Source: Takakia lepidozioides
Taxonomy: Eukaryota; Streptophyta; Takakiopsida; Takakiales; Takakiaceae
Length of the DNA stretch: 64,000 nucleotides
Assembly: GCA_030704615.1 (NCBI GenBank)
Contig: CM060734.1
Location: 37,030,042-37,094,041, forward strand
Direction: 5' to 3'
The notes beneath the pieces are model-generated. The model ran no database searches. It was not told the DNA's origin and was given only the letters and a program-made list of their open reading frames with translations. The position numbers were made by a program, and so were the translations under genes. Each line of letters starts with the position of its first letter. Positions within the stretch are counted from its first letter, which is position 1. Of this stretch, positions 59,873 to 64,000 are shown one piece after another.

Positions 59873-60463
59873 GTACATCTTCTTTGCTGCCCTTGTGGTG
59901 GTTAATACACTTGAGACTCGATGCAGTAGCTTCAATTGCTCACAAAGGCAGAATTCCATGTTCTACGAGCAGTCAATGGCTCTTCCATCGATCCCTTCGT
60001 TTACAATGTATTGACATCGCCCTTTCATTGGCTAATGTTGTTGTCACAAATCCTACTCCATCAGATCTACTTTCACTTGCATCATCATCATAGGGAGCGA
60101 CAATAGACCAAACAATAAGAAAGAAGGTGGATCAAAAAGAGCCGAGAGGTGAGATGAAGCTACATCTTCTTTGTTGCCCTTGTGCATGGTGAATGCACTG
60201 TAGGCTTGATGCAGTAGCTTCAATTGCTCACAAGGCAGGATTCCATGTTCTACGAGCAGTCATATGCTCTTCCATCGATCCCTTCGCTTACAATGTGTTG
60301 ACATCATCCTTTCTAGAAAATGGTTTTTTGGGTATTTTTTTTTTTCTTATTGGCTAATATTGTTGTCACAAATTCTACTCCATCAGATCTAACTTCACTT
60401 GCAGCATCATCATAGGGAGCGGCAATACATCGAAAGAAGGTGGATCAAAAAGAGCCAAGAGGA
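59873..60463. repeat. Diverged tandem duplication (about 295-bp period)
   Basis: 59873-60150 and 60165-60463 share TTCTTTGCTGCCCTTGTG, CAGTAGCTTCAATTGCTCAC, TTCTACGAGCAGTCA and GATCAAAAAGAGCC in the same order. The second copy carries a T-rich insertion (60325-60350). Confidence 0.9.
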
Positions 60464-60589
60464 AGGTTAGCGCTTAGGGTGTTTTGTTGGGGTTTTTTTG
60501 TGTTATTGGTTTTTTTTTGTGTTATTCATCCGATATAAAATTGGAATAGATTTCCAAAAAAAATAAAATAAAAGGGGGCCTGTGAGCGT

Positions 60590-62608
60590 GTCACTCTAGT
60601 CTGCCACCGTGTCACTCTTCCTTCTCGCACAGTCTCACACAAGTATGCGGGGTGTATGTGTCAACGGTGTGCTCCTCCCACCCCAAATTCTGCTGTGTCC
60701 ATGGAAGTTTCTCGGGCAATGTTAAACTGAAGGCGGGTTCACGTGAGGAAGGAGTGTTGAATGTTGAGTGTGAGGGAAGTAAGAGAAGAGAAAGAAGAAG
60801 AGAGAAGGAAAGATCCTTTTTGTTGGATCAAGGTTCTCAGAAGAAATCGGTAGGTGATTATTAAGTGTCACCTTGAGGTGAATGCGGCAGATATCATACA
60901 GTTGGATTTCATGTTCGTCGATCTCATTCGAGGCTTGCGACTGTGAGGCCTCTGACGACAGTGGCATCTTGAAGTGATTGCAGGGAACAATTTCACGAAC
61001 CCTATCATTTCTCGAGGATCTTCTATGCCGTGACAGAGATGTCAAACAAGTTCCGCGGTTCCGCATGCAGCAGACAATGCTCTCTGAAAAGTGCTACCGT
61101 CCTTTCCCTACACCTGCTTGTTTGGCTGTCTCTCTCTCTTCATGCTCTATGAGTACAATGGTTCATATTACAATGGATGAGATTTGCTGCCGAAGATTTT
61201 TTGGAGAGCTGAAATGAACTTAATCAGAAGAGGATATAAGATGTAGGCAATTGCAAATATACAAGTGAACTGAACCCTAGTTTCAACTGTAAAGAGAGAA
61301 TTTACCACATACATCAGATCTGAGTTGAAAGGTAGATCTGCTTTCCAATCACCTTTCTAGCTTGTATTTTTCTCTGCTCGGAAATTGTACCATTGGATAT
61401 ACTTCAACATCCTGGAACTTAATGACCTCTTGAATGTCGAAGGGGCCATGAATTCTATGTAAGTTTATAGCAGGCCTGCCTGGTAGAGAGGCATTAGCTT
61501 AGCTCATGTTCCAGGGTTAAATTTCAGTATCTGAGCTAGGGCTGGATTTTACTTCTGCAAGGTTCATAGTGCACAGTGTGAATCCCCTGCAGAATCTTGG
61601 GAGGAGTGTACAGCGTACTGTCTGTCATAACTGGTAGACTAGAGCCTACCCTAGTTATTGGCACTTCTGCTTGGTTGGATCTCCAGGTGTTTTGAAAGTG
61701 CCAGGTTTCTATGGTGTGAAAACCTTGAAAGCAATGTTGGATACAACCTCAGAATTTCAAGAAGGGGAGACTTAAAAACATGAATGCCTTTGCCCCAGAT
61801 AGTATTAGGCTTCAAGCTGGAGGACCGTTGGCGCCACCTCCTGGTCAAATGCAGAGGGCCCAAACCAGAGAAGCTGGACGGTGGCAACAGGTGGACTCCG
61901 ACATAAAGCATCACATGTGGGTTCATAGCGTCTGCCATCCTCATCTCAATGTTTTTAGTGATGGCAATCCTTGAAAGGATTTTACGACCCCGGAACACAG
62001 CCTCTGTGGCCGAGCTTGCTTTGCATGGGAGCAATGAGGAATTACTGGTCCACCTACCACTGCACATTTACCAGGGAAACTGGAGGAACTTCACACTGTA
62101 AGTGTTGATTATGTTTTACTCCATTTCACCCTCCCAACATTCCTGGTTAAAAAGATTCTGATTGTTGCTGATTTCAGTTCTGTGATCAACTCTGCAGTGC
62201 TACATGTTCAGGGGAGAGTCCGGCTCTTTGTGATCACAGTCTGGGGTCCAGGAGCCCTTGGTCAAACATGGTGTTCTAGATCACTGTTCTCAGAAAGACA
62301 TTCAACTAAGTAACTGGTCCTGTATGCCTGCAATGTTTTTCACTTGTCTACTAGAAGGCCTTATGCCAATTTCTTGCATACTACTCATCAGGGAAATATC
62401 TGTGCCCTCTTACTTTCCCTTCCTAATTCAGGCCTTGATAATGCCATGCTCCATGGCTGTGGGTCAGACATGCGTCTGCCTGGGCTATCCTATTCTCAGC
62501 TCAACCCAGACATATTTTGGAGGTCATCTGTGTCCGGGCTTGCAATGATGTTTTAGTGTTATATCTATTTTTGCAAACATTCCTTGCACACCGTTGCTTT
62601 CTTTACAG
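60590..62608 (+). other. Possible 5' part of a gene running to the right edge
   Basis: The purine-rich block at 60760-60850 (AGAGAAGAAAGAAG) and a short frame at 61067-61217 (MQQTMLSEKCYRPFPTPACL, CCRRFFGELK, stop) could be leader sequence with an upstream ORF, or a small exon. No promoter element stands out. The only support is the clean exon that follows at 62609. Confidence 0.3.
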
Positions 62609-62833
62609 GCAAGTGCTTTTGATAGAGGATTTTCAGTTATCATGCCTGGGCACGATACTCCAACCTTTATTGCACATCCGGTCCCAAATCCATGCCCTCC
62701 AGAGCGAATGGCACAATATCCTCACACAATCAGCTGCTCGGAATCTTCTGTGGACCATGGGAGCAGAGTTATGAGTACTGAAGAGATTTCAACGATTACT
62801 CGGAACTTGTGGAGCACCTTCCAGTTGACTCAG
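62609..62833 (+). CDS. Candidate internal exon of an unrecognised gene (75 codons)
   Basis: Bounded by TTTACAG| and |GTTTAA and open in one frame for exactly 75 codons: ASAFDRGFSVIMPGHDTPTF, IAHPVPNPCPPERMAQYPHT, ISCSESSVDHGSRV, MSTEEISTITRNLWSTFQLT, Q. Composition is that of a regulatory-protein N terminus (Pro/Ser/His). No domain is recognised. Further exons would lie at or beyond the right edge. Confidence 0.4.
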
Positions 62834-64000
62834 GTTTAACTTGGATCTCTACCAAGTGACGAGATGGGGCAAAAGACAAGCTCTTAGGGATACAGAAACT
62901 CATCAGACGGGTTTCGAAAAGATGATTGCATGAAAGCTTCTAGCGGCAGACCAGCAAAGATCCAAGTTCTGAAGAGGATACTGGGGATACTGAGGCCTAC
63001 AAGGACCTTCAATTAGCATCCTCATGGAACTATCAACTTTGCTGGAAATCTTCTGAAACACTTACAACTGTACGTTCTCTTCCCAGCTTGGAGAAGAAGC
63101 GTGGAAAGCTGGGAGATGGTTGATTTGTGCCTTGGCTTCATCCATACCTGACAGTATGTCTCAAGCACTGTGCAGTAAAAACGATCGCTGGTCCTTGCTC
63201 CTGTATTAGTGAGAATGTATTGTCCTATTATTCTCGAGTACGCTTGGTGCGAGTTATGAAGCTCTCCAATTGGTGGAATAGGGAGGGTCTCTGCAGAGAA
63301 CAGTGTCCAATTGGTGATGGTCCACTGTGAAGTCAACGTAGAGATGGTCTTTGAATCAAATGGAGACGATCCTGCGAATGCAAATAATGTTTATTGCATG
63401 TGTCTCCTAGTGTAGTCAAGGTAGAGAGGTGGTCCTTGATTCGCAGGGGAGTGATCCTGCCAATGCAAGTAGTGGCTGTTCATGTGTTCCAGTCTGTGCG
63501 GTAGTCAAGATATCCATAAGACGCTGATATGTCCTATCCAGTGATATACTTCTCTTGGTTAAGGAGTGTTTAGGAAGTTGCCAGGAAAGAGAAAGAAAAA
63601 AAAGAATTGGCAGAAGCTCAACCCATTTTGTCCTCTGGAGTTTCTGCCATGAAATCTGAGGATTCTCCTCTGATATATGTAGCTACCCAACACCTTTCTC
63701 TAAAAGATGCAATCATATGAGCTTGGTCACCTCCGAAGTGGTGTGGTGTCTGAGTATTTCATAAAAAGTCGAGCGACTCTTGTGGTGAAGCTGTGTGGGA
63801 AATAGGATCTTGGTCCCTTTCAAAGTGTGGTGCGTCCAACTGAGTGACAACTTGTTCAAAGCATATGACAATCTTCAGTTGCTATGGTCCCTTTCACCCT
63901 GGTCCGACCCCGAGAAACACACCCAACTGGCAAAGACAAGCTTCATCACCCCAGGCTAAAATTTTCTGGTATCCATCAAAGGATGGATCCAGTCCCGCCT
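62834..64000. other. Right-edge region without a recognised gene
   Basis: Possibly intron of the unit with the exon at 62609. It contains the tandem repeat at 63340-63510. No coding motif was seen on either strand. Confidence 0.4.
63340..63510. repeat. Imperfect tandem duplication (about 80-88 bp)
   Basis: GTAGAGATGGTCTTTGAATC with GATCCTGCGAATGCAA, and GTAGAGAGGTGGTCCTTGAT with GATCCTGCCAATGCAA, lie about 80 bases apart, and both units end in GTAGTCAAG. Confidence 0.85.

Overview
This is nuclear DNA of a land plant, most likely a seed-free vascular plant (fern or lycophyte). The evidence is GT-AG introns of a few hundred bases, plant ABCG half-transporters, a plant-type histone H3.3 gene with a leader intron, a large intronless PLS-DYW pentatricopeptide repeat (PPR) gene of the organelle RNA-editing type, and dense nested plant transposons. 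The species is inferred from style, not proven.

Genes that look intact: (1) an ABCG11/WBC-type half-transporter running in from the left edge (exons 413-5127, +); (2) a second ABCG gene with matching exon lengths (36274-41670, +), diverged at catalytic motifs; (3) a 942-residue PPR-DYW gene (43181-46009, -); (4) a four-exon histone H3.3 gene (50232-51208, +). The two ABCG genes are a same-strand pair 31 kb apart, with mostly transposon DNA between them.

The 9-31 kb interval is a nest of mobile elements. One CACTA-type element is complete at both ends (12116-17118; termini CACTACAACAGAT/ATCTGTTGTAGTG; 3-bp target duplication ATA). A second, rearranged relative ends at 27185 inside a Copia retrotransposon (27186-about 30168, -). 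Between them the two elements carry broken pieces of at least five host gene families: PPR, organellar single-stranded DNA-binding protein (OSB, 'PDF' motif), SEC13 (WD40), MIRO GTPase and a REF6/ELF6-like JmjC demethylase. Both also contain an open frame that fuses a SEC13 first exon to an OSB segment. A 5'-truncated LINE with a 10-bp target duplication lies at 31111-33384.

The right part holds a 173-bp Tc1/mariner-like foldback MITE (42759-42931), an OSB remnant upstream of the PPR gene (46431-46970), a strictly 20-bp-periodic minisatellite with an 80-bp higher-order unit (47707-48430), the H3.3 gene, repeat-rich DNA with SINE-like copies (53.7-56 kb), a Ty3/Gypsy remnant carrying a 458-bp hAT-type MITE with a perfect 8-bp target duplication (56735-57192), local duplications, and a possible gene entering near the right edge (60.6-63 kb).

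The intact genes do not form a functional cluster. The coherent story is transposon capture, shuffling and fusion of host gene exons beside apparently live genes. Splice sites, captures and element ends were read by eye, without alignment tools.
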